From: Flavobacterium lipolyticum
Lineage (GTDB): Bacteria > Bacteroidota > Bacteroidia > Flavobacteriales > Flavobacteriaceae
Direction: 5' to 3'
Length of the DNA: 64,000 bases
NCBI RefSeq assembly: GCF_020905335.1
Contig: NZ_JAJJMN010000001.1
Coordinates: forward strand, 3,038,001-3,102,000
Below the pieces are notes generated by a model. It was not told the origin of the DNA and did no database searches. It saw only the letters and a program-made list of their open reading frames with translations. Below are positions 53,957 to 63,312 of the stretch, in pieces. How positions within the stretch are numbered: position 1 is the first letter of the stretch; each line of letters begins with the position of its first letter. Made by a program: the position numbers and the translations under genes.

Positions 53957-54853
53957 TTGAATCAGGAAATCCAAATCGCTTTTCCAAAGGGCATTACGCT
54001 GACTATAAAACGGGAAGATTTAATTCATCCCTTTGTTTCCGGGAATAAATTCAGGAAACTGAAATACAATTTGCTTCAGGCGAAAGCTGAAAATAAAAAG
54101 ACTCTGCTGACTTTTGGCGGTGCTTTTTCCAATCATATTGCAGCGGTTGCTTATGCCGGAAAAGAGCAGGGTTTTAGAACAATTGGCGTGATTAGAGGTG
54201 ACGAGCTTTTTGATAAAATAGAAGAGAATCCAACGCTAAAATTTGCTCAGGAAAACGGAATGCAGTTTGAATTTGTGACGCGGGAGGAGTATCGGCTTAA
54301 AAATGAAAATGCCTTCATCGAAAAGTTAAAAGATAAGTTTGGCGATTTCTATTTAGTGCCTGAGGGCGGAACCAATGAATGGGCAGTAAAAGGCTGTGAA
54401 GAGATTTTGACCGAAGAAGATGCCATTTTTGATTTCGTTTGTTGTGCGGTAGGAACAGGCGGCACGATAGCGGGATTGATTAATAGTGCGCTACCGCATC
54501 AGAAAATTTTAGGATTTCCGGCATTAAAAGGTGACTTTTTAACCGATGAAATTCGTATTTTTGCAAAGAAAGATAACTGGGATTTAATTTCTGACTATCA
54601 TTTTGGAGGTTATGGGAAGGTAAATTTGGAATTAATTGAATTTATCAATACTTTTTTTGAAGAAACTAAAGTGCCTTTGGATCCAATTTATACGGGAAAG
54701 ATGTTTTTTGGCGTTATAGACTTAATACATAAAAACTATTTTCCTGAACATTCAAGAATATTATTGATCCATACCGGCGGATTGCAGGGAATTGCGGGGA
54801 TGAATATTAAATTGAAGCAGAAAAAATTACCAATACTTAAAAGCAATGGTTAA
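53957..54853 (+). CDS. 1-Aminocyclopropane-1-carboxylate deaminase / D-cysteine desulfhydrase family
   Basis: The protein has 298 residues, TTG start (no ATG near). It is a fold type II PLP enzyme: HPFVSGNKFRKLKYNLLQAK contains the PLP lysine (K31), GGAFSNHIAAVAYAGKEQGF follows, and CAVGTGGTIAGLI is the phosphate loop. The family opens ACC to 2-oxobutanoate or releases H2S from D-cysteine; most Bacteroidota members are probably D-cysteine desulfhydrases. The distinction cannot be made by eye. It overlaps the next gene by 8 bases and follows the HExxH gene by 3. Confidence 0.9.
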   Translation: MNQEIQIAFPKGITLTIKREDLIHPFVSGNKFRKLKYNLLQAKAENKKTLLTFGGAFSNHIAAVAYAGKEQGFRTIGVIRGDELFDKIEENPTLKFAQENGMQFEFVTREEYRLKNENAFIEKLKDKFGDFYLVPEGGTNEWAVKGCEEILTEEDAIFDFVCCAVGTGGTIAGLINSALPHQKILGFPALKGDFLTDEIRIFAKKDNWDLISDYHFGGYGKVNLELIEFINTFFEETKVPLDPIYTGKMFFGVIDLIHKNYFPEHSRILLIHTGGLQGIAGMNIKLKQKKLPILKSNG

Positions 54854-55742
54854 AAAAATATTAGCACTTTTAATGCTGGCAACTGTAGTAGGCTGCTCTT
54901 CAAGTAAACCTACTATCGCGACGACCAAAAAAGCGGCGGCAGTCCAGAGGCCCAGAGTGGCGACAACCAAAAAGCCAACTTATACCAAACCAATTGGCAA
55001 AAAATACCCTTCTACAAACAATACAACTGAGGTTATTCAGTCTACTTCAAAAACAGTTGTAACCAGCGATTTAATCAATAATTATATTTTACAGTACAAA
55101 GATATTGCAATAGGCAATATGCAGAAGTACGGTATTCCTGCAAGTATCATTCTGGCACAGGGAATCTTAGAATCCGGTGCCGGAAAAGGAGATTTAGCCC
55201 TGGAAGCCAACAATCATTTTGGAATTAAATGTCACAAAGACTGGCTGGGAGAAAGTGTGCGTCATGATGATGATTCAGCTCAGGAATGTTTCCGAAAATA
55301 TACAGAAGCTGCAGAATCGTATAGAGATCATGCTTTATTTTTGGTTGGGAAAAATAGATATGCGACTCTGTTTACTTATGAAAAAGACGATTATAAATCT
55401 TGGGCAAAAGGATTAAGAGCTGCAGGTTATGCTACAGATCCCAACTATCCGGATAAATTAATTAGCTATATCGAACGATACAATTTGCATCAATACGATT
55501 GTCAGGTTACCGGAAAAAGCTATAAACCTTTTGAAAAATCAACTCCGGTAAGAAGTTCTTCTGTTTCTTCTACCGCTCCTTTCTCTTCTAATTCAAATGA
55601 TCCAAATCTGTATGAAGTGCAGAAAGGAGATACCTTGTATTCGATTTCAAAAAAATTCAATGTATTGGTTGATGATTTAAAACAAAAAAATAATCTTTCG
55701 GATAACGCGATTTCGATCGGACAGAAGTTGAGAGTGAAGTAG
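54846..55742 (+). CDS. Glucosaminidase-LysM lipoprotein (peptidoglycan hydrolase)
   Basis: The protein has 298 residues. The lipoprotein signal (VKKILALLMLATVVGC, cysteine 17) is followed by a Lys/Thr-rich linker. A GH73-type glucosaminidase domain (about 78-220) reads GIPASIILAQGILESGAGKGDLALEANNHFGIKC, with E103 of QGILESG the expected catalytic acid. The C-terminal LysM domain (about 253-297, YEVQKGDTLYSISKKFNV) binds peptidoglycan. It cleaves GlcNAc-MurNAc linkages, probably in cell separation or remodelling. The 8-base overlap with the PLP enzyme gene indicates translational coupling. Confidence 0.93.
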   Translation: MVKKILALLMLATVVGCSSSKPTIATTKKAAAVQRPRVATTKKPTYTKPIGKKYPSTNNTTEVIQSTSKTVVTSDLINNYILQYKDIAIGNMQKYGIPASIILAQGILESGAGKGDLALEANNHFGIKCHKDWLGESVRHDDDSAQECFRKYTEAAESYRDHALFLVGKNRYATLFTYEKDDYKSWAKGLRAAGYATDPNYPDKLISYIERYNLHQYDCQVTGKSYKPFEKSTPVRSSSVSSTAPFSSNSNDPNLYEVQKGDTLYSISKKFNVLVDDLKQKNNLSDNAISIGQKLRVK

Positions 55743-55830
55743 TATTCAGTCTCAGTAACAGTTTTCAGTTTTGGGTCGAATTCGTTAAAATCTAAAATCT
55801 AAATTCAGAAATCTAAAATTTAAAATCATA

Positions 55831-57117
55831 ATGATTTATAAAAGAAGTAGTCAGCTTTTTGCTGAAGCAGAAAAAGTAATTCCGGGAGGAGTAAATTCAC
55901 CGGTAAGAGCATTTAAAGCGGTTGGTGGAACTCCAATTTTTGTAAAAAGTGCCAAAGGTGCTTATTTGTATGACGAAGACGGAAATAAATTAATCGATTA
56001 TATCAATTCATGGGGGCCAATGGTCTTAGGGCATGCTTATCAGCCAGTTGTGGATGCGGTAATCGAAAAAGCAAAACTGGGAACTTCATTTGGTATGCCA
56101 ACGGAATTAGAAACGGAGATTGCTGCTTTAGCGGTTTCTATGGTTCCGAATATTGATAAAATAAGATTTGTAAATTCAGGCACAGAGGCTTGTATGAGTG
56201 CCATTCGTCTGGCTCGAGGATTTACTAAAAGAGATAAAATCGTAAAATTTGCAGGCTGTTACCACGGACATTCTGATTCCTTTTTGATTCAGGCCGGAAG
56301 TGGTGCCGTGACATTTGGATCACCAAACAGTCCCGGAGTTACGGAAGGAACGGCAAAAGATACTTTATTGGCAAAATACAACGATTTAGAGAATGTAAAA
56401 ACTTTAATCGAAGCTAATAAAGGCGAAATCGCTGCCATTATTATCGAAGCGGTTGCCGGAAATATGGGATGTATCCCGCCTCAAAAAGGTTTTCTGGAAG
56501 GCTTAAGAGAATTGTGTACCGCAAACGGAATTTTACTGATTTTTGATGAGGTAATGACAGGCTTCCGTCTGGCTCGTGGTGGAGTTCAGGAATTGTACAA
56601 CATCAATGCCGATATTGTGACTTTCGGAAAAGTAATTGGTGGAGGTTTACCTGTAGGGGCATTTGCAGCCCGTGAAGAAATTATGAACTATCTGGCACCG
56701 CTTGGTCCGGTATATCAGGCAGGAACATTATCCGGTAATCCGCTGGCAATGGCTGCAGGTTTGGCAATGTTACAGGCACTAAATAATGATCCGGCAATCT
56801 TTACTCGTTTAGAAGAAAAAACAGCATATTTAGAAGCTGGAATCGACAGGGTATTGAAAGCGAATAATGTTGTTTTTACCATCAATAGAGTAGGGTCGAT
56901 GATTTCTGTTCACTTTGATGCAAATCCGGTTGTTGATTTTCAAACTGCTGCGAAAGGCGATAATGAAACGTTTAAGAAATTCTTCCACGGCTTGTTACAA
57001 GAAGGTGTTTATATTGCCCCATCGGCTTATGAAACCTGGTTTATTACCGATGCACTAACTTATGAAGACCTGGATTTTACAATCAATGCAATCGATAAAG
57101 TTTCGAAGACTTTTTAA
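55831..57117 (+). CDS. hemL: Glutamate-1-semialdehyde 2,1-aminomutase
   Basis: The enzyme makes 5-aminolevulinate for haem in the C5 pathway. The 428 residues are full length. Motifs include [57 protein letters not shown] and [15 protein letters not shown] with the PLP lysine at 267. All catalytic residues expected for a GSA aminomutase are present. A terminator and a 15-bp repeat array follow. No other hem gene is in the window. Confidence 0.97.
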   Translation: MIYKRSSQLFAEAEKVIPGGVNSPVRAFKAVGGTPIFVKSAKGAYLYDEDGNKLIDYINSWGPMVLGHAYQPVVDAVIEKAKLGTSFGMPTELETEIAALAVSMVPNIDKIRFVNSGTEACMSAIRLARGFTKRDKIVKFAGCYHGHSDSFLIQAGSGAVTFGSPNSPGVTEGTAKDTLLAKYNDLENVKTLIEANKGEIAAIIIEAVAGNMGCIPPQKGFLEGLRELCTANGILLIFDEVMTGFRLARGGVQELYNINADIVTFGKVIGGGLPVGAFAAREEIMNYLAPLGPVYQAGTLSGNPLAMAAGLAMLQALNNDPAIFTRLEEKTAYLEAGIDRVLKANNVVFTINRVGSMISVHFDANPVVDFQTAAKGDNETFKKFFHGLLQEGVYIAPSAYETWFITDALTYEDLDFTINAIDKVSKTF

Positions 57118-57149
57118 ATCTTAGAAATTAAAGTATATATTTTTTTTTC

Positions 57150-57192
57150 AATTGAAGGCTCAGTTTTTTTAGTAAAGCTGGGTCTTTTTTTC
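57150..57192 (+). terminator. Rho-independent terminator of hemL
   Basis: Arms GGCTCAG and CTGGGTC (two wobble pairs) with an AT-rich loop and a following run of T. Confidence 0.75.
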
Positions 57193-57203
57193 ATTGTAGT
57201 TTT

Positions 57204-57357
57204 CAGTTACAGTTTACAGTTTACAGTTTACAGTAGCAGTTTACAGTCGCAGTTTACAGTCACAGTTTACAGTCACAGTTTACAGTCACAGTTTACAGTC
57301 ACAGTTTACAGTCGCAGTTTACAGTCACAGTTTACAGTCGCAGTTTGCATTTTACAG
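57204..57357. repeat. Tandem array of CAGTTTACAGTCACA, ~10 copies
   Basis: The 15-base unit CAGTTTACAGTCACA (or TCGCA variant) repeats about ten times, with shorter 9-base forms at the left edge. The same motif makes the inverted repeat at 8766-8815. The array lies between hemL and the metalloprotease gene, upstream of the latter's promoter. Confidence 0.9.
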
Positions 57358-57467
57358 AATATATTTCACAATATTCGGTCTCGTTTTACAACTTAAATTC
57401 TAAAATCAGTAAGTAGTTAATGAAAAGTTAATAAATGGGTTTTCCGTCGTATATTCAGGATAAAAAT

Positions 57468-57475
57468 TATTTTTG
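57468..57475 (+). promoter_or_regulatory. Putative -7 element TATTTTTG
   Basis: TAnnTTTG match 31 bases upstream of the metalloprotease gene's ATG. Confidence 0.5.
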
Positions 57476-57505
57476 TTTATTAAATAACCATTAAACCTGC
57501 AGTAA

Positions 57506-59980
57506 ATGAAGAAATTTCTCATTTTAACTACAATAGCGGCATTTGTGCTATTTCCCACTTCTCAATTTGCACAATCAAATAAGAAAAAATCTAAAAAAGA
57601 CGAATCGGCAGCTGCCTCGCCGGAGAAAAAACCGGAGTCAGCAATTAAAGACTATAGTAAAGTAATCACCAAAGACGCTATCTCAGATGACGGACTTTTT
57701 AAAGTGCACAAAGTCGATAAAAAATACTATTTCGAGATTCCGAATAAATACCTGAACAAAGACATGCTTTTAGTAAGCCGATTGTCAAAACTGCCTTCTA
57801 ATTTGGGTGGCGGTTATGTGAATGCAGGATCGGAAACTAATGAGCAATTAATTGTTTGGCAGCGTTTTCAGGATAAAATTCTGATCAAATCAAAATCATA
57901 CAATGCGGTAGCCAATGATAGTTTACCGATTAGTATTTCGGTAAAATCAAATAACTATGAACCTACTTTATTTGCATTTGATATTGTAGCTTTTAGTAAA
58001 GATTCGGCCAACACTGTTGTGGATGTTACCAAATTTTACAGTACTGATGTTAAGGCTATCAGCGGAATATCGGCAGAAATGCGTGAAATGTATAAAGTAA
58101 AAGGGCTTGATGATTCGAGAAGTTTTATTAATACCATCAAGAGTTTTCCGATGAATATCGAGGTCATTCAGGATATGACCTATAATGCTTCAAAGCCATC
58201 GATGCTGGAAGATACAGAATCGATTAGTATTCAGATGAACCAGTCGATGATTTTATTGCCTGAAGTGCCAATGAAGCCTAGGCTAGCAGATCCAAGAGTT
58301 GGTTGGTTTACCGTAAGTCAGTACGATTATGGAAGTAATGAATTAAAATCAGATCTTAAAACCTACATTCGTCGTTGGAGATTGGAACCAAAAGATCCGG
58401 AAGCCTATGCAAGAGGAGAACTAGTTGAACCGGTAAAACCTATCGTTTACTATTTGGATCCTGCGACTCCTGAAAAATTGCGCAAGTATATCAAACAAGG
58501 AATAGAAGAATGGCAGAAGCCTTTTGAAACAGCAGGATTTAAGAATGCAATTATCGCAAAAGATGCTCCGACAAAAGAAGAAGATCCTGATTTTAGTCCG
58601 GAAGATGTTCGATATTCTGTTGTTCGTTATGTTGCAAGTACCACGCGGAATGCAGTTGGTCCGAGTGTTTCAGATCCAAGAAGCGGTGAAATAATCGAAA
58701 GCGATGTGATTTGGTACCACAATCATTTACGTTCCTACAGAAACCGATATTTACTAGAAACCGGAGCAGCAAACCCATCAGCCAGAACTTTACAAACCGG
58801 CGACGAAGAAATGGGAGAGATGATGCGTATGGTAATCGCTCACGAAGTGGGTCATGCTTTAGGTTTTCCGCATAATATGGGCGCAAGCTGTGCCTATGAC
58901 GTAGAAAGTTACCGAAATGGTGATTTTACCCAGCAAAACGGAATTTCTGCCAGTATAATGGACTATGCGAGATACAATTATATCGCGCAGCCGGGAGATA
59001 AAAATATTCGTTTTATTCGTAAAATGGGGGCTTACGATCACTATGCTTTAAACTGGGGGTACAGAGTGATTCCAAATGCAAAATCTCCTCAGGACGAAAA
59101 AGCAACTCTGGACAAATGGATTTTGGACAAAGCCGGAAATCCTTTGTATAAATTTGGAAAACAAAGTAGTGCTTTTGACCCTACTTCGCAAACCGAAGAT
59201 ATTGGAAATAATTCAATGAAAGCGAGTACTTATGGACTTAAAAATCTGGAATATGTTGCTGCGCATTTAAATGAATGGACCAGTAACGTGACCAATAATT
59301 ATGAAGATCTGGACGAATTGTATAAAGAAATGTTAGACGTTTGGAGCCGATATGTAGGTCATGTGGTGACGAATGTTGGCGGAGTTTATGAAAATACTAA
59401 AAATCCAAATCAGGCAGGAAGTGTTTATGAGGTAGTACCGAAAGCGAAACAAATTGAGGCAATGAACTGGCTTCAGACCAATGCTTTTGCATCACCAACA
59501 TGGATCGTAAATGTAACAACTTTAAAGAATACGGATTTTGCAGGTTATGCAGAGAAATTCAGAAGCTTACAGGTGAGACAGCTAAATAGTTTGCTTAGTA
59601 TTGGACGTATCGGCAGATTGGTTGATAATGAAATTCTTGGAGCAGACACTTACAAAGCACTGGATTTATTAAGAGATACACGAAAAGGAATCTGGAAAGA
59701 GGCCGCAACACCAGGAAATGTTACGATTTATAGAAGAAACCTGCAACGCGGCTATATGGATCGAATGGGAGCCTTAATGACAGAAGAAATAAAGCCATCT
59801 GACAGATCAACGGTGTATTATAATGTGGGACAATCTGATGTCAGAGCCCTGGTTCGAGGAGAATTGAATGCATTAAGAAGTATACTTTTGGCAGCAAAAG
59901 CAAGACCTGTAAATGCAGAAACCAAATACCATTACGAGGATTGTATTAAGAGAATTGACTTAATTCTTAATCCGAAATAA
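57506..59980 (+). CDS. Secreted zinc-dependent metalloprotease (DUF5117/DUF5118 family)
   Basis: The protein has 824 residues. The signal peptide (about 1-22, TSQFAQ) is followed by a Lys-rich stretch, DUF5118-like and DUF5117-like domains (about 45-330), then the protease domain. The motif HEVGHALGFPH has zinc ligands H446, H450 and H456 with E447, the HExxHxxGxxH of metzincins; the Met-turn candidate SIMDYARY is near 490. C-terminal helices end in ILNPK. There is no type IX sorting domain, so it is probably periplasmic or anchored by other means. A terminator follows. Confidence 0.93.
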   Translation: MKKFLILTTIAAFVLFPTSQFAQSNKKKSKKDESAAASPEKKPESAIKDYSKVITKDAISDDGLFKVHKVDKKYYFEIPNKYLNKDMLLVSRLSKLPSNLGGGYVNAGSETNEQLIVWQRFQDKILIKSKSYNAVANDSLPISISVKSNNYEPTLFAFDIVAFSKDSANTVVDVTKFYSTDVKAISGISAEMREMYKVKGLDDSRSFINTIKSFPMNIEVIQDMTYNASKPSMLEDTESISIQMNQSMILLPEVPMKPRLADPRVGWFTVSQYDYGSNELKSDLKTYIRRWRLEPKDPEAYARGELVEPVKPIVYYLDPATPEKLRKYIKQGIEEWQKPFETAGFKNAIIAKDAPTKEEDPDFSPEDVRYSVVRYVASTTRNAVGPSVSDPRSGEIIESDVIWYHNHLRSYRNRYLLETGAANPSARTLQTGDEEMGEMMRMVIAHEVGHALGFPHNMGASCAYDVESYRNGDFTQQNGISASIMDYARYNYIAQPGDKNIRFIRKMGAYDHYALNWGYRVIPNAKSPQDEKATLDKWILDKAGNPLYKFGKQSSAFDPTSQTEDIGNNSMKASTYGLKNLEYVAAHLNEWTSNVTNNYEDLDELYKEMLDVWSRYVGHVVTNVGGVYENTKNPNQAGSVYEVVPKAKQIEAMNWLQTNAFASPTWIVNVTTLKNTDFAGYAEKFRSLQVRQLNSLLSIGRIGRLVDNEILGADTYKALDLLRDTRKGIWKEAATPGNVTIYRRNLQRGYMDRMGALMTEEIKPSDRSTVYYNVGQSDVRALVRGELNALRSILLAAKARPVNAETKYHYEDCIKRIDLILNPK

Positions 59981-59988
59981 GAACTTAT

Positions 59989-60018
59989 AAAAAAAGAGGC
60001 TTTTAAGCCTCTTTTTTT
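59989..60018. terminator. Bidirectional terminator
   Basis: Arms AAAAGAGGC and GCCTCTTTT with a 6-base loop and flanking A- and T-runs, between the convergent metalloprotease gene and the 145-residue gene. Confidence 0.9.
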
Positions 60019-60028
60019 ATGAATGATA

Positions 60029-60466
60029 CTAGTTATTTCCTTTTTTGTATTCTCTCGCTTTCTCTTTTGCTTTTTCTTTTTTTTCGTCCTGTAAAGCGGT
60101 CCATTTTTTGTATTGGTCGTCATTCAGTATCGATTTCATTTTGGCATCGTTAGCTGTTTTTTCATCCATTATTTGTTTTTTAAAAGCAGCCTTTTCTTCT
60201 GTTGTTGGCTTTGTACCACTGTCTTTTCTGTTTTTACGGTCTTCTCTAAATTTTTCAGCGTTAGCACTTCTGTCAGCCAGAAGCTGTTTTATCTGAGTTT
60301 GTTGATTGGCGTCTAAATTTAGTTCAGAAGTAAGTTTCTTTAACTGTCTGTCATTGCGTTGTTCCGGAGTTAGTCGCTCTCTTTGTGGTTGAACAGACTG
60401 ATCCGCTTCTTGTGCAAAACTCGCTATTCCAACGAATAAGAAAGCTGCAATAATTAATTTTTTCAT
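60029..60466 (-). CDS. Exported Spy/CpxP-like or DUF4890-like charged helical protein
   Basis: The protein has 145 residues. The signal peptide (KKLIIAAFLFVGIASFAQ) is followed by a highly charged helical domain: ERLTPEQRNDRQLKKLTSELNLDANQQTQIKQLLADRS and MKSILNDDQYKKWTALQDEKKEKAKEKAREYKK. The LTPEQ and LNLDANQQ..I motifs are those of periplasmic Spy-type chaperone relatives found in Bacteroidota. Its exact family is uncertain. It seems to be a single-gene unit. Confidence 0.8.
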   Translation of the reverse strand: MKKLIIAAFLFVGIASFAQEADQSVQPQRERLTPEQRNDRQLKKLTSELNLDANQQTQIKQLLADRSANAEKFREDRKNRKDSGTKPTTEEKAAFKKQIMDEKTANDAKMKSILNDDQYKKWTALQDEKKEKAKEKAREYKKGNN

Positions 60467-60655
60467 GAGGTACGTTTTTTAATTGTTTATAGCATTTAGA
60501 CTTTAGCGGATGAAAGAGGTTTAACGAGATTGTCGTAATTATAGTTTATTTAACAAAACTAGCCGTGAAAAAGGTTTACGGCTTGGTCTTTAGTGTTTTA
60601 ATAATGGTTTTGTCAGTCTATGTTTTTTATCATGTTTTTATAAGAAAAGGTTAAT

Positions 60656-60663
60656 TAAATTTG
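60656..60663 (+). promoter_or_regulatory. Putative -7 element TAAATTTG
   Basis: TAnnTTTG match 45 bases upstream of the DUF4274 gene's ATG. Confidence 0.5.
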
Positions 60664-60707
60664 TTTTCATAATAGAAAGAAGAGACACTTATCATCAGAA
60701 TCAAAAA

Positions 60708-61631
60708 ATGGAAGAATTATTTAGCAAAAAAAATAAAAACCGGGTTTTAAAAGCAGTAAACGGAGAGATGTCCTATCAGAAGTTAACTGCAGCAGAATTA
60801 CATCAGTTTGTTCAAAACTGGAATTATGATGATGGAATCGAACCTTTTGAGTGGATTGTCAAACAAAAAACACTTGATAAGGGAACAGTTCTTTGTTTGT
60901 ATTGGCTGCTGCAGCCTGATTATTTTTGCAGGTTTAAAAGTGAGGATGAGGCAAGAGAAGATTTGTATTTCGAGCAATATAAATTGTTGAAAGAAATTGA
61001 GGAAAGATATGTTAACGGTTTTTATCAGGACGAGAATTTTTCCTTTGATCCCAAAGAAAGTTTTGTGGATGAAAATTCCAATCTCGAAGGTATTCCGTCT
61101 GAAATGTTGACTAAGACAAAAGGAATAGCTTTCGAACGACAGGATATTGAATTTGCTTTTTTAAGAAATCCGAACGAAAAAGAGCTGAAAACGATCGCCA
61201 GCCGTATAGCAGATGCTATAAAGATTATTCAGCTTTCAAATCCGGACTTTGTTTATGACGATACAGATAGGGCAGTAAACGCCATTGTTGAAAGTGTCGA
61301 ATATTGGAAAAACAATGAACCAGGGAAGGTCAAAATTAAAAATTTGTCTTATTTATGGATGGATTGTATGCATAAAAAGCACAATTGGGAGTGGATTGTC
61401 TGGGATTGGGAAACCGGAAATAATCTGGGGGTTACCAATAGTACAAAAGAGTTGACCTGTTTGGCAGATACGATTATCAATCATACCATAGATGGATTTC
61501 AACCTGCTTCGATCATTTCTGATTTGTACAAAGAGATGAAGGGAGTAAATAATTTTTATGATCTAAAGAGAGATCCTTACAGCGGAATCGGATTATTGTT
61601 TAGCACCGATCATTTGAAGTTTAGAGGATAA
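60708..61631 (+). CDS. DUF4274-domain protein
   Basis: The protein has 307 residues and no signal peptide. The N-terminal part (about 26-100: LHQFVQNWNYDDGIEPFEWIVKQ, then KGTVLCLYWLLQPDYF) matches the DUF4274 pattern. A middle region (about 100-200) and a C-terminal region (about 205-300, YLWMDCMHKKHNWEWIVWDWETG) are not recognised. DUF4274 proteins often appear near immunity or polymorphic-toxin loci, but the link is not proven. The next gene of unknown function follows at 78 bases. Confidence 0.75.
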   Translation: MEELFSKKNKNRVLKAVNGEMSYQKLTAAELHQFVQNWNYDDGIEPFEWIVKQKTLDKGTVLCLYWLLQPDYFCRFKSEDEAREDLYFEQYKLLKEIEERYVNGFYQDENFSFDPKESFVDENSNLEGIPSEMLTKTKGIAFERQDIEFAFLRNPNEKELKTIASRIADAIKIIQLSNPDFVYDDTDRAVNAIVESVEYWKNNEPGKVKIKNLSYLWMDCMHKKHNWEWIVWDWETGNNLGVTNSTKELTCLADTIINHTIDGFQPASIISDLYKEMKGVNNFYDLKRDPYSGIGLLFSTDHLKFRG

Positions 61632-61709
61632 CAAGCAGGAAGGATTTTTTTGCTAAAAAAGAGAGACGAAGAGATCGTTTGGTTTTTCAAAGGGTAACAT
61701 TTTACACGT

Positions 61710-62126
61710 ATGGGATTAAGAAAAATTACAGTTGAAGAGAATGTTTATTGGTACAAAAGCGTTACTAAGTATGCGCTTGATACAGAAGCGGCAACATTTG
61801 AAATAACGATATTCCTGGAAGGTCATAAACAAACTCCATTGAAAATCAGTTTTGTTACATGGGAAGATTTGTATGCTGGAAACCCTTTAAATACTGGAGT
61901 AGTGTTAACCAGAGTATCTGATAAAGAAACCGAAAGCGTCAATTTAAACCGGCCAAAATATATCAGAGAATGCATTTTATACGGATTGAAAAAGGCATGG
62001 AATGGTGGCAATAAAGTTGCAGTGATGGATGGTTTGGAGATCCTTAAAAGTTTAGGTTATGATGTTTCCTGTCTTTGCCCAAAAGACGGATTGGTTGTTG
62101 CACATGGAAAAGAATATTTAAAGTAA
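61710..62126 (+). CDS. Hypothetical protein, possibly shortened by an in-frame stop
   Basis: The protein has 138 residues: YWYKSVTKYALDTEAATFEI at the N-terminus, then FVTWEDLYAGNPLNTGVVLT and KYIRECILYGLKKAWNGGNK. It is soluble and not recognised. The frame ends in TAA at 62124-62126 but continues in the same frame for 26 codons (VDFSGSEVTSEELFNLVEQEV...) to a TAG at 62205-62207, and that extension looks protein-like. The gene might have been longer, or the tail may be a remnant. It sits between the DUF4274 gene and a hydroxyacid dehydrogenase. Confidence 0.65.
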   Translation: MGLRKITVEENVYWYKSVTKYALDTEAATFEITIFLEGHKQTPLKISFVTWEDLYAGNPLNTGVVLTRVSDKETESVNLNRPKYIRECILYGLKKAWNGGNKVAVMDGLEILKSLGYDVSCLCPKDGLVVAHGKEYLK

Positions 62127-62215
62127 GTTGATTTTTCAGGATCAGAAGTTACTTCAGAAGAATTGTTTAATTTAGTAGAACAGGAAGTTAAAAATCTCAA
62201 AAAATAGTAATCAAG

Positions 62216-63241
62216 ATGAGTTTAAAGGATACAGTAAATACAAATAAAATAGCTTTTTTTTCAACACAGCCTTACGATAAAACCTTCTTTAATAAATACA
62301 ATGATTCGTTTGGTTTTGAATTGGATTTCTTTGAAACACAATTGAATCCTCAAACGGCTGCATTGATTGAAAAAGCGTTGATTGTTTGTGTTTTTGTGAA
62401 TGATATTGTCAATGAAGCAGTATTGAAACAATTGGCTGAAAAAGGAGTGAAGATTATTGCCTTGCGTTGTGCGGGGTTCAATAATGTTGATTTGGATGCT
62501 GCTAAAAAGTACAATTTAAAAGTTTGCCGCGTTCCGGCTTATTCGCCTCAGGCTGTTGCGGAGCATGCAATGGCAATGATTTTAACGTTGAACAGAAAAA
62601 CACATAAAGCTTACAATAGAGTTAGGGAACAAAATTTTTCACTAAATGGTTTATTAGGATTCGATTTGTTTGGGAAGACTGTCGGAATCATTGGAACAGG
62701 GAATATTGGAAAAGCTTTTGCAAAGATTGCGATAGGATTTGGCTGTAAAGTTCTGGCGTATGATATCGTGACAAGCGCAGAAATGGAAAAAGACGGCGTT
62801 CGGTTTGTTTCGTTGGAAGAAATCTTTACGTCCAGTGATATAATCTCCTTACACTGTCCTTTAAACGATCAGACGAAACATATTGTTAACAAGGAGTCTA
62901 TTATTTTAATGAAAGACAGCGTGATGATCATCAATACCAGCCGTGGGGCTTTGATTGAAACAGCGGCTGTTATTGAAGGTTTGAAAGAAGGTAAAATAGG
63001 CTATTTAGGAATTGATGTTTACGAACAGGAGGAGAAATTGTTCTTTAGGGATCTTTCGGCTGATATTATTCAGGACGATGCGATTCAGCGTTTAATGAGT
63101 TTTCCAAATGTATTGGTGACGGCCCATCAGGCCTTTTTTACGAATGAGGCTTTAACGCAGATCGCCTTGGTGACCTTTAACAATATAAAGTCTTTATTGG
63201 CAGAGAATGATATTGAAAATAAAACTGCCTTGTTAGTTTAA
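62216..63241 (+). CDS. D-2-hydroxyacid dehydrogenase (D-lactate dehydrogenase-like)
   Basis: The protein has 341 residues. The Rossmann fold has GTGNIG (160-165) within TVGIIGTGNIGKAFAKIA. Catalytic residues visible are R243 (NTSRGALI), a Glu in GIDVYEQEE (probably E272) and H304 (TAHQAFFT). The N-terminal region (CAGFNNVDLDAAKKYNLKVCRVPAYSPQAVAEHA) is characteristic of fermentative D-LDH (LdhA). It interconverts pyruvate and D-lactate with NADH. All catalytic residues are intact. It probably uses its own promoter. Confidence 0.93.
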   Translation: MSLKDTVNTNKIAFFSTQPYDKTFFNKYNDSFGFELDFFETQLNPQTAALIEKALIVCVFVNDIVNEAVLKQLAEKGVKIIALRCAGFNNVDLDAAKKYNLKVCRVPAYSPQAVAEHAMAMILTLNRKTHKAYNRVREQNFSLNGLLGFDLFGKTVGIIGTGNIGKAFAKIAIGFGCKVLAYDIVTSAEMEKDGVRFVSLEEIFTSSDIISLHCPLNDQTKHIVNKESIILMKDSVMIINTSRGALIETAAVIEGLKEGKIGYLGIDVYEQEEKLFFRDLSADIIQDDAIQRLMSFPNVLVTAHQAFFTNEALTQIALVTFNNIKSLLAENDIENKTALLV

Positions 63242-63312
63242 ATTAACAGACCCGACAGGTTTTTAGAACCTTTCGCGTTTAGAAGTGTAATTGTAAAAAA
63301 AAAAGAGAAAAT

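Noticed and set aside
57204..57357. The 15-bp repeat array as a CRISPR array
   Set aside because: Units are directly adjacent without unique spacers, and no cas genes are nearby.
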